This document shows, in pieces, positions 10,736 through 21,570 of a stretch of 64,000 nucleotides of DNA (position 1 is the first letter of the stretch; each line of letters begins with the position of its first letter). This stretch comes from Castor canadensis (taxonomy: Eukaryota > Chordata > Mammalia > Rodentia > Castoridae), in assembly GCF_047511655.1 (NCBI RefSeq), contig NC_133398.1, positions 106,160,332-106,224,331 on the forward strand, written 5' to 3'. Made by a program: the position numbers and the translations under genes. The notes beneath the pieces were generated by a model. The model did not search any database, was not told the origin of the DNA, and was given only the letters and a program-made list of their open reading frames with translations.

Positions 10736-13700
10736 TCCAACAGAATCTGAAGGCCTCTGTTGTCCATGAGCTTTTCCACATATAAATTTAGGTCCAGTGA
10801 GGCCTTTGAATAACAGTGGCTCCTGCTGGTGGCTTTGCTGTGAGACTGAGAAGCTCTTGAGACCACAGACACCATCCAAGCCCTTCCCTTCCCACATCAC
10901 TCTGAAGATCTTGGATTTTCCAAGATTAGGAAAAGACAGACATGGTTTCTTTGCAGAGATTTCTTCCAGTGTCCTAGAACTAGGAGGGGCTGGTAGTTTT
11001 GGAAGCCCTGGTTGCTGTCTGAAGTGCCATCTGCGTTCTGCCTGGAACTATCCCACGCTGTCCCTCCAGGAGAGCTGTCTGCATGGCATCACAGAGGGCT
11101 TAGGTCAAAGTCAGCTTGAATGCTACATGCTGGCAGAAACCTTTATATGTTGGCCAAGGTCCTCTTTTAACTTCAAAAAGGAATGCAGCCCAGCTCTGAA
11201 GCTGGGTTGCTGATGGAGGGAGTCACCTGCTCAGACCTCCCCTGCCATTCTGAGCTCACTGTACTGTGGCACACCTCTCCAGCAGCCCAGGACCTTGGGC
11301 CTCTGCAGGTTTTCCTGGACCCAGACAGGACAGCTTGGTGGGCAGCTTTCTTACTGGCCCCTTCCCATGTTCGCCTCTCCTGATTTTTATTTAATTCTTG
11401 TCTGTCCTTCAAACTCCCAAGTCAGATTCTGCTATAAGGCCAGCCCTCCTCCCCCAGGGAATTTCCCCTGAGGCTGCAAGTCACTTAAAAAAATTGCAAG
11501 CTCTCTTTTAAAGAGTAGAATTAATATGCAGCTGAAATTTTCTGAGCACTGACTATGAACCCACTAACATGTGGACTCTGCCTGATAGCTTATTTTACAC
11601 TCTCACCTACACACTGAAGTTCACAGTCTCGGTCCCAGCATTAAAAGATGCTCAAGAGACGCTTGTGGCTTTATTATCGCTTGTCCACATGTTTCTTTAT
11701 CTGTGATCAGTGACTGGAGAATTACTATTTCCATGTCCAAATGGGCAACTCCTGGGTTTGCTAGGACAAAGAGCACACCCAGTGCCATGTCCTGTGGGCG
11801 CTGTTCCCCCCACAGCAGTTGGGCTGCAGCTTTCACCATGATGCTGAATGGACCTGCATAGATGCTGGAGGGACTGTCCCATGCCCTGTCCCCTCCCTGC
11901 CAGGCTGTCAGCTGTGCCATCTATGCCACCACTGTGCCAGCTTACCTCAACATGTCCCTGGGCTATCTGCTCCACCATCAGGGGCTTCTGTCCCAGAAGC
12001 TGGCAAGCTTAGACAGACTGTGGCTCCGATGTCAACGCCTAAAGCCCTGCCTCCCACTCAGTATGACACCACGTTCTCAGCGTTTCAGGTGATGCGGGTA
12101 TGCTTATAATTCAGACTGTTCTTCTGCTGACTCAGCTTGTCTCCTGTATCCACTTTCTCCCACTGTAATCCACACCCCACTTTATACACCCCATCACTCC
12201 CTTGGAAGTTTTGAACACCTTGGATGTTGCCAAAAGTGTGAACAGAAGGGAAGTGAGTCCCTTTAAATCGACCAGGTCCGACAGGATCTGTTAGGGACAA
12301 AGAGCACAAGACTCTGCAAGCGCTTATCTTTTTCTTCTTTCCACCCCACCCCCCACCGATCTCTGTTTATAGGGATGAACGGAGCAAAAGAAGAATAAGC
12401 AAACAATAAAAACAAGTAACCGGCAACCCAATAACCCCAGTAAAAATAATGGAAGATGTGCCAGAGATGCATTGAGACCATGGACATTCTTTCCCATTAA
12501 TGCTTGAATTCTTGTTTCTCTTAATGAAATATTAATCACTCATGGAGCGTTACTTTTACAGAATAGCTTTTGTTAAATATGAATTCTCTATGACTGGAAG
12601 ATATCTGGTTGTCTTTGGAATCCAAAGGTATATTTCCCCTGGTTAGTAATATTTACAAAGGTGGCCCCACCCTGAGAGTTAAATGCTAGGCTAAAAATCA
12701 AAGGCCAGATTGATTTTGGATTGATTTTGCTTGTGGTTATTGCACACAAGCAAATCATGTCATGGAGAAGTTCTCCTCTCCCCTCCCCTCCTGTCTTGTG
12801 GAGTGCCAGCCTTGAGTTTGTGGGAAGAATGCTCTGCCCCTCTCACTGTGCCACTCTCCTCATCTGCTAAGGGCAAGGTGGGGACATCTCAGTACTGCCA
12901 CTGCTGGTCACTGAAGCTCTGGACATCACACTGGGAGGCCAGCCTGCCACACAGACAACCTTAACACCTGTGAGATCAGCAGCAGGATGGGCCCCATTCC
13001 TCAGGTTACCTAGTGCCTCTCCTGGTCACCACCACCCCTGAGGATGACTGGTGTGGACTTCTCCTCAGATGAGGTCAGCTTGCTTCTTCCCTTTGTATAA
13101 ATGGAGCCCACAGAGACAGCTGCCTAGTACACTTCTCTAACCAGGACGCTCCCGGGAGTCATGCCTGTGGGTGCAAGCAAGTCCTTTTTCTCCCACCCAG
13201 CATGTGGCTGCATATACCACTATTTATTCCAGCTTGTGGACATGGTTAATTGCTTCTGCAGCTTCTCAGGGAGTAGTGCTGCTAGCATTGGTTGAGCCAC
13301 TCTCTCTGCAATCACATGCCTGAATTTTTGCAGGTCACCTTTGCTTTCTGACTGGCCTGCTGGAATCTAAGGCAGGCCTTAACCATGACACAGAGGTGCT
13401 GGGCTTCCTGGAAGTGAGTACTTGTCCGGTCCATCCTGCAAAATGGATGTTCATGAGGGACAAGAGCGTCCCCACTAAGGGGAAGACTGATGCGGTAGAG
13501 AGACTTGTATTTTACTCTATTTGAAAGAGTAAGTGTCCAGAGCTGGCAGTGACATTGTAAGTTTGACTGCTAATTAAGCTCTTCCTGAACATTTAAAAAG
13601 AGACCCCAGTTCTGAGAAATACAGCTATGTGCGGACTGATGATGTTTGCATTCGGAAAGCTGAAACACATTCCAGGAGACGCAGAGGTCCAGGCAAGCTC

Positions 13701-14460
13701 CAGGGTAGAGATGCTCTCTCTCACTCGCAGTGGTCTAACCAATGCAGATTCCCTGACAGATCCTTGCTGGAGGGTGAGCAAGGATCCAGTACTCATTTCC
13801 AAGTCCTGCACTGATGGGTCCCCGACAGCCCGAGCAGACTCCTCACCCTCCTCCCTGGGCTTTGACAGGGACTGAAGTATTTCATGGTTGGCAGCACCTG
13901 CATCCTCAGTCACTCTGTTTAGTGAGAGCCTCTGTCACTTCTGGACTTCCCTTAGGACCCACGTTGGCCTCATTAAGCTCAGGTCACACAGCCTACCCCA
14001 AGGCATCTTAGCACCAAGACGTTTTCTTTTGTCAAGAAGGAGTAAGATGCCTTCTAGAAAATTATTTCACAGTGGATGACCCCAAGTTAGACCTTGCCAG
14101 CGCTAGGGATGCCTACCTTCCCCCACGCCAAAAGGAGCATCCCCAGGGGAGGTGGGGAGGAGCCAGATGGATTCCAGATGTGCTTTCCACACTGACGGTT
14201 CACTTTCTCCACACATCAGTTTAAAAAGTAAACAAACTATAAAAAGAAGAAAAAGGGGGAAAAAGAAAATATTTCTACAAAGCATAGCCTTTCCCCTTCA
14301 CTCCCCACTCCCCAAAAAAGAAATTTCCTTTGGTCAGATTCAGGACACTGTATTTTTAAAAGGCATGTCCTCCCTGGGAGACCAACTACTTCACTGTTCA
14401 AATAAATGAAATTAAATGTTTGCCAACAAACAAGCAAAATTTCTTGGAAAGTATTTCCCT
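10736..14460. other. Intronic sequence without recognised gene
   Basis: Mostly unique-looking sequence within the inferred S1PR3 intron. A minus-strand frame at 11621-11920 (99 codons) is unlike any family I know, and has no flanking signals supporting a gene. Confidence 0.35.
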
Positions 14461-14511
14461 CCGTCCTTTTCCTCCCTTTTACTCTTTCTTTCCTTCTTTC
14501 CTTCCTTCCTT

Positions 14512-14566
<55 letters not shown>

Positions 14567-14610
14567 TTCTGTTTTCTTCTCTTCCTTTCTTTTTTTCTTT
14601 CTTCATTCAT
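14461..14610. repeat. Polypyrimidine tract with (TC)n core
   Basis: CTTT/CCTT repeats lead into about 48 bp of uninterrupted TC (about 14515-14562) and then more T/C-only sequence. Strong strand asymmetry with mirror symmetry in the core. Confidence 0.95.
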
Positions 14611-14947
14611 TTACCAGAACTTAGAAAACAAATAGTGAGCTGGCCATTTCACAACTCCAGCAAAATTCCTTTGCTAATGAGTCTTTTTCCCTGCTCTGGT
14701 TTTCTTGGGTGAACTCGCTTTGCCTCCAGAGACAGTTTGTGGCAAAATGAGGGCTTGGCACGCACAGCCTCCTGCACTTGACACTTCAGTGAAGCGCCCT
14801 GTGAATGACAACCTGTGAAGTCAGGTGGAGACTTGATAGCTTACTTTTTCTTCTTCAGAGCATGGACATGACCCTGCCTGTCTAGTGGGGCTTGCAGCAT
14901 CCTGGTGGCTTTTTCCCATGTCCTTCTCTTTAGCAAACAAGTCTCAG

Positions 14948-14979
14948 ATGCCATCACAGATCTATGCCATCACAGCTCT
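14948..14979. repeat. Two-copy 16-bp tandem repeat
   Basis: ATGCCATCACAGATCT is followed directly by ATGCCATCACAGCTCT, with a partial third unit after it. Confidence 0.8.
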
Positions 14980-15259
14980 ATGCACAGATCTATCCAACTA
15001 TCTTCCTGCGAATGTCCACCTGGTCTTCCAGACTTACCCATGGGAAGGCAACCAAATTTGCTGCACCCACCCCCCACACCCTACACCCCACTTTCCAGCA
15101 TCTTTTCAAACCTTCTCTACTCTGCCCACTCTCAGCAAGGGGCAGATTTAATTACTACCATGATTTCCACAAAACAAATGCGGGTGTGCAGAAATAGGTT
15201 TTGTAAGGAAGTTAAAGACATACAGCTAAAAGGAGGCATCTTGCCCAAGAAGCCCATCT

Positions 15260-15380
15260 GTGGTCCCTCAGGTCACATCTAGTCCCCACAACAGCACATG
15301 CCTTCTGAGAAAACTGAGACTGGGGGAGGGGCATTCATCCTTAGTGGCAAATCCTGGCTGAGCTGGATGTCCAGGTCATC
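15260..15380 (+). repeat. Possible MIR relic
   Basis: 'gagaaaactgagactgg' and the surrounding order resemble the MIR core. Diverged. Confidence 0.4.
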
Positions 15381-16052
15381 TGGTTCCAGCCCACCCTATC
15401 AGGGCAGGCTGTCACCTTCCTCCTTGTCCTTTAACTAGGAGGTGGTGAGAGCTTCTCTAATAGGCTCTAAGCCCAATCACATCTAGCTACAATGCTAGCA
15501 AAATGTTAGAATGCCATTCTAGGGGCTTTATTGAAATATTTGGAAAAGTCTGAAGCCAGGGAAATGGGGTAGAACCTTCAAAGCCAAGGAGCATGGACAA
15601 CTGACTGATGGCCTCAGTGCAGCTGACACCAGCACAGCTTGTGGACAGGGGACACCCACCACTAATGCCTCATTCTCCATGGAACAAACTTTTCACTGAC
15701 TTGATCCCAGGGCCATTGCCTGGACTCATAAAAAGAATGCAGAGGGAGGGGAGAGAAGGAGACTTTCTGCCCCATAGCAGCAACAAAACCAATAATTGAA
15801 ATGTATTACAAACTAAAGTTAGATAGAATTCCATTCACCATATTTGTTTTTGTTTTTCAAATATCACATTATCTCCAAAAGCTATAGAAAATCTGTTCAG
15901 GCAGTCAATTCAACAGAAAATGCATGGCAAAGGAATCACATGAACCGGATCCAAAATTGCTAAGAAAGGAGTTATGAAGCTAGATGTGAAGACACAGAAA
16001 GGCTCAGGCCACACACACACCACAGTAGGGCAATTCTTAAGAGTGGCCCCTG

Positions 16053-16422
16053 AGAGAAACTAAAGCAGATACCTTAAAAGCAACTGAGGCCAATAGGAAA
16101 AGGGGACCAGGAGCTAGAGAAAAGGTGAGATCAAGAAGAATTAACCTAGAAGGTAACACACACGCACAGGAAATCAATGTGAGTCAATGCCCTGTATAGC
16201 TATCCTTATCTCAACCAGCAAAACCCCTTGTTCCTTCCTATTATTGCTTATACTCTCTCTACAACAAAATTAGAGATAAGGGCAAAATAGTTTCTGCTGG
16301 GTATTGAGGGGGTGGGGGGGAGAAGGAGGGAGCGGAGTGGGTGGTAAGGGAGGGGTGGGGGCAGGGGAGAGAAATGACCCAAGCCTTGTATGCACATATG
16401 AATAATAAAAGAAAAAAAAAAA
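16053..16422 (+). mobile_element. 5'-truncated L1 3' end with target duplication
   Basis: Bounded by a 14-bp direct repeat AAGAGTGGCCCCTG (16039-16052 and 16423-16436). It has a G-rich polypurine tract (about 16305-16370), the tail 'tgcacatatgaataataaaa' and a poly(A). The insertion point fits L1 endonuclease (TCTT/AA on the bottom strand). A second copy of the same tail lies at 44595-44867. Confidence 0.88.
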
Positions 16423-16436
16423 AAGAGTGGCCCCTG

Positions 16437-17979
16437 GGCTTTGGCAGAGGAAAAGGGCTCCTACCACAAGGCAACCCCATATTTTTCAAGATTTGTGACA
16501 TGTTCAAATTTTCATTATTTTTGTCATAAAAATATTTAAATAAACTGTGGGTGTTGAAGAAGATGGAAGTGATACCATGGAATTAAGTATTTTAATTTCT
16601 AGAAAGAGGAAAATTGGTTCCTCAGTTGTGAGAAATCAGTCATGATGTCAATACTTAGATCTTCTTTTACAGGAAATGGGAGTTTCTGTCATCCAAATAA
16701 GGTAGAAAATCATGAGAGTCCTGTACTTCAAAAAATTCACAGATGTAAAGAGGAAAATGTATTTTTCAGAGATGAAAACTGGCTATGACATCATTCTCAC
16801 TGTATCTTAGGAGAAGCTGTGAAGGGCTGGCTTGCAGGTTACATCTCTGGTGTCAGAGAACAGTGTTCATAGCAGATGCCATGTATCAATCACAGAGTTC
16901 CTTCTTAGGGTGGAATATGGTGCCATGTTCTCAGCCTTGTAAGCTAAGCTGCTTTTAGAACAGCAGTTACATGCTTCTTTGAAGTACACCATAATTCACT
17001 TAGTAGGCCCAATATGAATGTTGGCTGGTTTGCGGTTGAGAAAACCCAATGTGTGGTTCTACTAAGGCAATAAAATTATTTATCCCAGCATTGAGCTCTG
17101 CATCAAGTAGGAAAATGTATAGACCTGGACACTTCCACAACTCCACAGGCACAACATGCACCATCACCACCACCACCACTTATACCTGTTAGAGAACCAG
17201 CTCTGGCTATGGCCATTCTTGTCAGTCATTTACCTGCAAAACATAATCCTCCACTGTACGTTCTAGGAATAATAGCTTTGTTAACCCTATCTGCAAGATT
17301 TTTCCATCTATGAAAAAAAAATATTGAAAGGGTAAATTACGTGCATATGATTATCTACAACAGCCAAGCTTTCTAATGTCTGTCTTGTAGAAACATGCAG
17401 AACTCAGGAGGTCTCAGAGCTCTGGCTAGGGACGGGTACCTGGTACAGGGGAGAGCCTTTGCTCGTGCTACTATCTTTCCTTATTGTAATGTTCAAATCA
17501 AGTGCATTCCCTTTAAAGTTCCACAAGAAGTCCCTCTCTTCCATCTAAATATAAAAACACCACAAGGAAATATGCCATTGGGAGTGTCTGAAGCCAGAGG
17601 GGAGGAGGGGGTGGGGAGAAGTTCAGAGACCCCGCAGTTACAATCTGCAAAGTGCCTTCCTAGGCTTTATCTGTTTTGACTGTAAGATAGCAGTTCTCTG
17701 GGAACCTCATTATTGAATTGCGGGGACTTTGTCTTCCAGCTCCAATCCTTACAGCCCTAATTGTCTTGTTTGAGAACTGCTAGAAAACTGGAATGTGGCT
17801 AACATAACCTAAAAGAAGAAAGGCCACATCCCTCCCCGACCCCCAGTCCCACTTCTCCTAGGAGGGCACCTAAGTGTTTAACTGTCCAAGGAAAACGTGA
17901 ACTTCTCCATGTCCAGCCATCTAACATTATTCGGGTTTTTCAGATTCAGATCGCTTAAAAATCTCCAGTTGTAGCTGAA
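16437..17979. other. No gene or clear young repeat recognised
   Basis: AT-rich sequence inside the inferred S1PR3 intron, leading into the CpG island. It has a short (CAC)n near 17160. No supported coding frame. Confidence 0.35.
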
Positions 17980-18214
17980 AAGGAATTGTGCCCCTCTGCC
18001 CCTGCGGTGGCTGGGTCACTGGAGTGGATGACGGGGCGGGGGAGGGGGGATGCTGATGTGGAGCGCCCTGGCGGCTGCAGCGCGCTCGTGCGCCCAGGTC
18101 ACTATCGCGCCCTGAGTCGGTTGGAATTTTGTCTGAAAAGTGGATCCAGTGGTGCCCCCAGCCCACTCCACGCGTGCTCGGTGTTTGCGCACCCCCAGGA
18201 CCAGTCTCGCCGGC

Positions 18215-18640
18215 TCACCTCGTCTGGAAAGGGCATTCGGGCCACAGGCATCCTGGCAGGGGGCGCACGGCGGTGCCGGGGTGGGTGCCGCTTCCTCGGC
18301 TCAGGCTCCAGTCTCGGGGCTCGGGAGGTCCCTCCTGGCCTGCGGTCCCTTTGGGGCTCGTCCTGCCTCCTCGCTCAGTTCTGGGCTCGAGTCGAGGCCG
18401 GCTCAGTCTCTGCCCCCGCGCGAGTCCCAGCGCAAACTTTTCCAGCGGCCCGCGGGGGCGGGGCCCCGTCCGCCCTCCTCCGCCGCCCCGGCCCCGCCCC
18501 TCTGCCCGTCCCGGCCCCGCCCACTTCCCCACCGTCCCTTCCCCCCCTCCCCAGTCTCCGGGCGCCCCCGCCCGCCTAGCACCCAGTCCGGCCCATCTTA
18601 CCTGGGCAGGATCCTCACCCCGCGTGGATGCTACCCCCAT
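18215..18640 (-). other. 141-codon open frame reaching a splice donor, CpG island
   Basis: From ATG 18640 the minus-strand frame is open for 141 codons and stops at TGA 18215, immediately after a donor (GAG|GTGAGC) at 18219. It is rich in Gly, Arg, Pro and Ala, as expected of any open frame in GC-rich DNA, and shows no domain I recognise. An in-frame stop lies directly before the ATG. It could be coding in a long first exon or be composition alone; I lean to the latter. Confidence 0.2.
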
Positions 18641-18830
18641 TCATCACTCCACATGGGGGCTCGCTCGACTCCCCAGAACGGCGGGCAAACTCCATGTGTC
18701 GCCTCCGTGAGCCCCGGGACCTAGCAGGGACAGACACTGAACCGGGTCAGCGGGCTGGGCTTGGGAGGGCACCTGCCGAGCAGGCAGCAACGAAGGTCAG
18801 CGTCAGGATCGTGACCATTTCCGTCTGAAG
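18602..18830 (-). other. S1PR3: Predicted S1PR3 noncoding exon 1 (right end uncertain)
   Basis: The left edge is a near-perfect minus-strand splice donor, CAG|GTAAGATG, at 18602/18601 in the CpG island. The 5' edge is a guess: a TATAAG element at 18852-18857 would place a focused start near 18825, but CpG-island promoters often start at several sites. A second good donor, GAG|GTGAGC, lies at 18219/18218, so a longer first exon is possible. Confidence 0.4.
18747..18818 (-). other. Signal-peptide-like mini ORF in the CpG island
   Basis: An ATG at 18818 opens 23 codons beginning MVTILTLTFVAACSAG and ending in TGA. The stretch is a textbook secretory signal: short n-region, hydrophobic core, and A-x-A-like residues before a possible cleavage site. 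A TATAAG lies about 35 bases upstream. A weak donor (GCAG|GTGCCC) interrupts it after 15 codons. It may be the first exon of a secreted product, by analogy with the predicted precursor C9orf47 that overlaps human S1PR3, or only a leader uORF. I cannot confirm either. Confidence 0.3.
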
Positions 18831-19441
18831 TTGACTGACCACCGGCTAGAACTTATAGGTGAGCGTGTGGCGACGCCAGCGTTTCCTGTGCACGTCTCTC
18901 TTCTTGGGCAGCCTTCTCCCCTCGCGTGCCTGCCTCGTCCTTCTCTGGGCTCGGATCCTCTAGGCGCATGCTGACCACCCTTGGGCTTGGGAGAAGCACG
19001 TCAGAGCTCAGACCGCCCTCCTCCCCAGAACGGCCCCCTCCTGCGCTCGGCTCAAGGATTGGCCCCTATGTGAGGATAAATGAGATAACACCAGGGAAGT
19101 CCTCAGAGACAAGAATCCCTGGGAGAGAATTGCCAAATTGTCAGAAAGCACAGGCCTTTGGTGCCTGAACACAGAAACAATCCTATAGGCTTTGGGGAGA
19201 AGTGAGGAGAAAAAGGAAAAGAAGGAGGGAATTGGATTCATCTGGCATACACTAAGGCATCCTGTGCAAGCCTTGGCCTACTGTGTTGTTCCCTTGTGAG
19301 AAACTCAGGCTCTCAGGGACATGACCCCTGCCCAGACGAAGAGGACTCTGTCTGCCTCAGTGGTAGTGTGGTGCCCTTGACCTCGGGACGTCCCCAGTCA
19401 TTTCACTTAATCTTATTTGCCTAGCCTTCCAAATTTTCTCA

Positions 19442-19526
19442 GAGTGACATGGGATGGTAGTAGAGCCCCCACCTAGCAAGCATGAAGCTCTGAGTTCAAA
19501 TCCCATAGCCACCAAAACAAAAGAAA
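19442..19526 (+). repeat. ID-like tRNA-derived SINE
   Basis: Plus-strand copy with 'cctagcaagcatgaagc', the B box GAGTTCAAATCCC and an A-rich tail. The A-box region is partly lost. Confidence 0.8.
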
Positions 19527-20059
19527 AGTTACTCGTAAATTTGCTGAGTGTCAGTGGTTGCACAGCTCTGAGCAACCATTTCTGTCCCAAATTGCAAATG
19601 GGATCCACTGGGTCTTCATTTGTTCGACTTCTACAGCATCAGGTCAAGGAAAGGAGAGGTGAGAACACGCTCCTGTGGCCACTCATCATGGCCAGGTGGC
19701 ACACAGCAGTTTCTAACCCTACCAAGACGCTCGGTTGGATCATTGACAATTCTGCTCATTCAGTTGCTTCCTACTATGTAACAGTCATTGCTGGGCTATT
19801 GGCTAAAGTTTGTTTTGACTCATACCCAGTCTCCAATTCCTGAGAAACTCTGTAACCTTTAAATAACAAGGTGACCATGAATTCCCCAGTGATGGCTCTA
19901 AAACTGGCCTCAGGAATCACACCCCAGAAGCCCTGAGAAATAATGGGGCTTTTTACTCCTACCTATAGGTTCCGCTAAGACGGACCAAGGAGTTGACCCA
20001 TGACCTTGACCACGTGTCCTTGAAACCCTTTCAATGAAGCTTCTTTTCCCCAACAATTC

Positions 20060-20330
20060 CTAGTTGTCATCTCCCCCCTCTACCCGCCTGCCTCACCCTC
20101 ATCCCCACCTCACACCTCTCACTGACTTTGCCCACTGCTGTCTGCTCTCCTGTCTCTGGATTTTAAAGCTCAGACACTGGACCCTAGCAACTGGGCTCTG
20201 TGCCCACAAAGACCTCCTAAAGACAGACATCCCTCATTGCTTCTCTCACAGTCCCAGTGACGCCTAGTCTTCACTTCTGCTAGACTGTAGTTCATGAGAG
20301 ACAGCAGCAACTGGATGAATGAATGTCAGT
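20060..20330 (-). repeat. Possible L2 relic, antisense
   Basis: The segment 'tagactgtagttcatgagag' followed by 'gatgaatgaatg' resembles the L2 3' end (gactgtgagctcc ... gaatgaatga). Very old. Confidence 0.4.
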
Positions 20331-20510
20331 CCCTAAGCACAAAAGGAACAGGGAAATGAGGAAGTCCTCCTTCTGCAGCCATCAATGAAATGATCAAGTC
20401 AGGCTGTGCATGGGCGTGAAGCCCTTAGGTGGAAGTGTGCAGGTTCATCACCTGGTGCTTACTTGAAAAGGATAAAGGCTTTCCATTCTCCATGGAGACA
20501 TCTGGTGGGT

Positions 20511-20955
20511 GTGATGGTTAATTTTTGTGTAGCAACTTGCCTGGGTTACAGGGTACCCATATTTTTAGTCAAGCATTATTCTGAGTGTGTATGTGAAGGT
20601 ATTTTTAGATGAGATGAACATTTGAACTGGTAGACTGAGTAAAGTAGAAAGCCCTCCCCAGAGTGAGTGGGTCTCACCCAATCAGATAAAGGCCTGAATA
20701 TACCTTTGTGAAGACAAAAGGCCAAATCTCCCCCAGTAAGAGCAGATTCTTCTGCTGACTCTCTTCAGACTGGGGCTCTTCCTGGTTCTGCAGAAATGTA
20801 GATTGCTTCAGACTCCAGCTGGGGCACTGGATCTACAGATGTTGGATCCATTAGCCTCCATAATTGTGTGAACCAGTCCTTAGTAGATGTGTGTGTGTGT
20901 GTGCCCACGCGCGAATGCCTGTGTATCTCTTGTTGCTCTGTTTCTCTGCAGAGCC
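20511..20955 (+). mobile_element. MLT2-like ERVL solo LTR
   Basis: Begins TGTGATGGTTAATTTTTGTG and keeps the MLT2 order: 'gagtaaagtagaaagccctc', 'caatcagataaaggcctgaa', 'cctccataattgtgtgaacc', a (TG)n in place of the usual simple repeat, then 'ctgtttctctgcagagccc'. No internal viral genes remain beside it. Confidence 0.75.
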
Positions 20956-21389
20956 CTGCCACAGTGGCCCCAGGAAAAGGGCAGACCTTTTCGTAGATTG
21001 GGCCGCTGTGGTAGAAAGCAGCCTTCGGCAAGTGACTTAGGTCTTGTGGTCACTCTGCAACTTGATAGACAACCCCAAGCCACTTCCTCTCCGCTGGCTT
21101 TCTCTGTAAGACCCTGGGAGAAATACCTTTATCATGACCTAGATGTGGACTTGCAGAATGAAACTTGATCCTATGTATGATAGCCCTGTTTGGACCCAAG
21201 GAAGCCTGTGACTCACTGCCAGAATCCTCCAAGGGAGAGAGCTCATTCGGTGGCAGAGATGTCTATTAAAGCTGAGTGACCACACCACCTGGTCCCCATC
21301 ATCCCACTCCTGCTCTGTCTCCAGTCTCCATCCTTGAGGCCAGAATAGTTTCAGGAACTATTCTTGCCACACTTCATATTTTATAAGGA

Positions 21390-21570
21390 TGTTTCTAGTG
21401 TGTGTAGAGTGTGGGCGTGTGTGGGTATAGTCCAGAAGTGTGTGATGTGTGCCAATACTTACGTGGTGTGTGTGAAGGGTGGCATGTGGCATGCCTGTGA
21501 TATGTGTGCTCTATGTGTTGCATGTGATGTGTGTTTGTCATGCGTGTGTTATATGTGGGGTGTGTATGTG
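21390..21570. repeat. GT-rich low-complexity tract
   Basis: Imperfect GTGT/GTAT/GCAT repeats with no fixed unit. Confidence 0.8.

Larger units (their letters stand above)
8885..18601 (-). other. S1PR3: Inferred S1PR3 intron 1 (about 9.7 kb)
   Basis: The interval is bounded on the minus strand by a consensus donor (CAG|GTAAGATG, exon end 18602) and the acceptor at 8885. Its length is similar to what I recall for the first intron of human S1PR3. It contains L1 antisense sequence with a nested retroposon near 10.2-10.45 kb, an ID-like fragment, a pyrimidine tract at 14.5 kb and an L1 3' end at 16.05-16.42 kb. Both ends are motif-based predictions. Confidence 0.55.
17980..19070 (-). promoter_or_regulatory. 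S1PR3: CpG island, probable S1PR3 promoter
   Basis: GC content and CpG density rise sharply here against AT-rich flanks. The core has GC boxes: GGGGGCGGGGC at about 18454, and CCCCGCCC on the plus strand at about 18492 and 18515. A minus-strand TATAAG lies at 18852-18857 and a CCAAT (ATTGG on the plus strand) near 19055. Two minus-strand splice donors lie inside. It is ~9.3-10 kb upstream of the S1PR3 coding exon on the correct strand, where the mammalian gene starts. In human an uncharacterised gene, C9orf47, shares this start region. Transcription on either strand is possible. Confidence 0.7.

Noticed and set aside
11621..11978. Possible processed pseudogene near 11.6-12.0 kb
   Set aside because: The frame is open but resembles no protein I recognise, and there is no poly(A) tail or target duplication.
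17986..18724. Three plus-strand frames of 193-197 codons in the CpG island
   Set aside because: Long open frames are expected in GC-rich DNA; all three overlap one another, are Pro/Arg/Ala-rich and show no domain.
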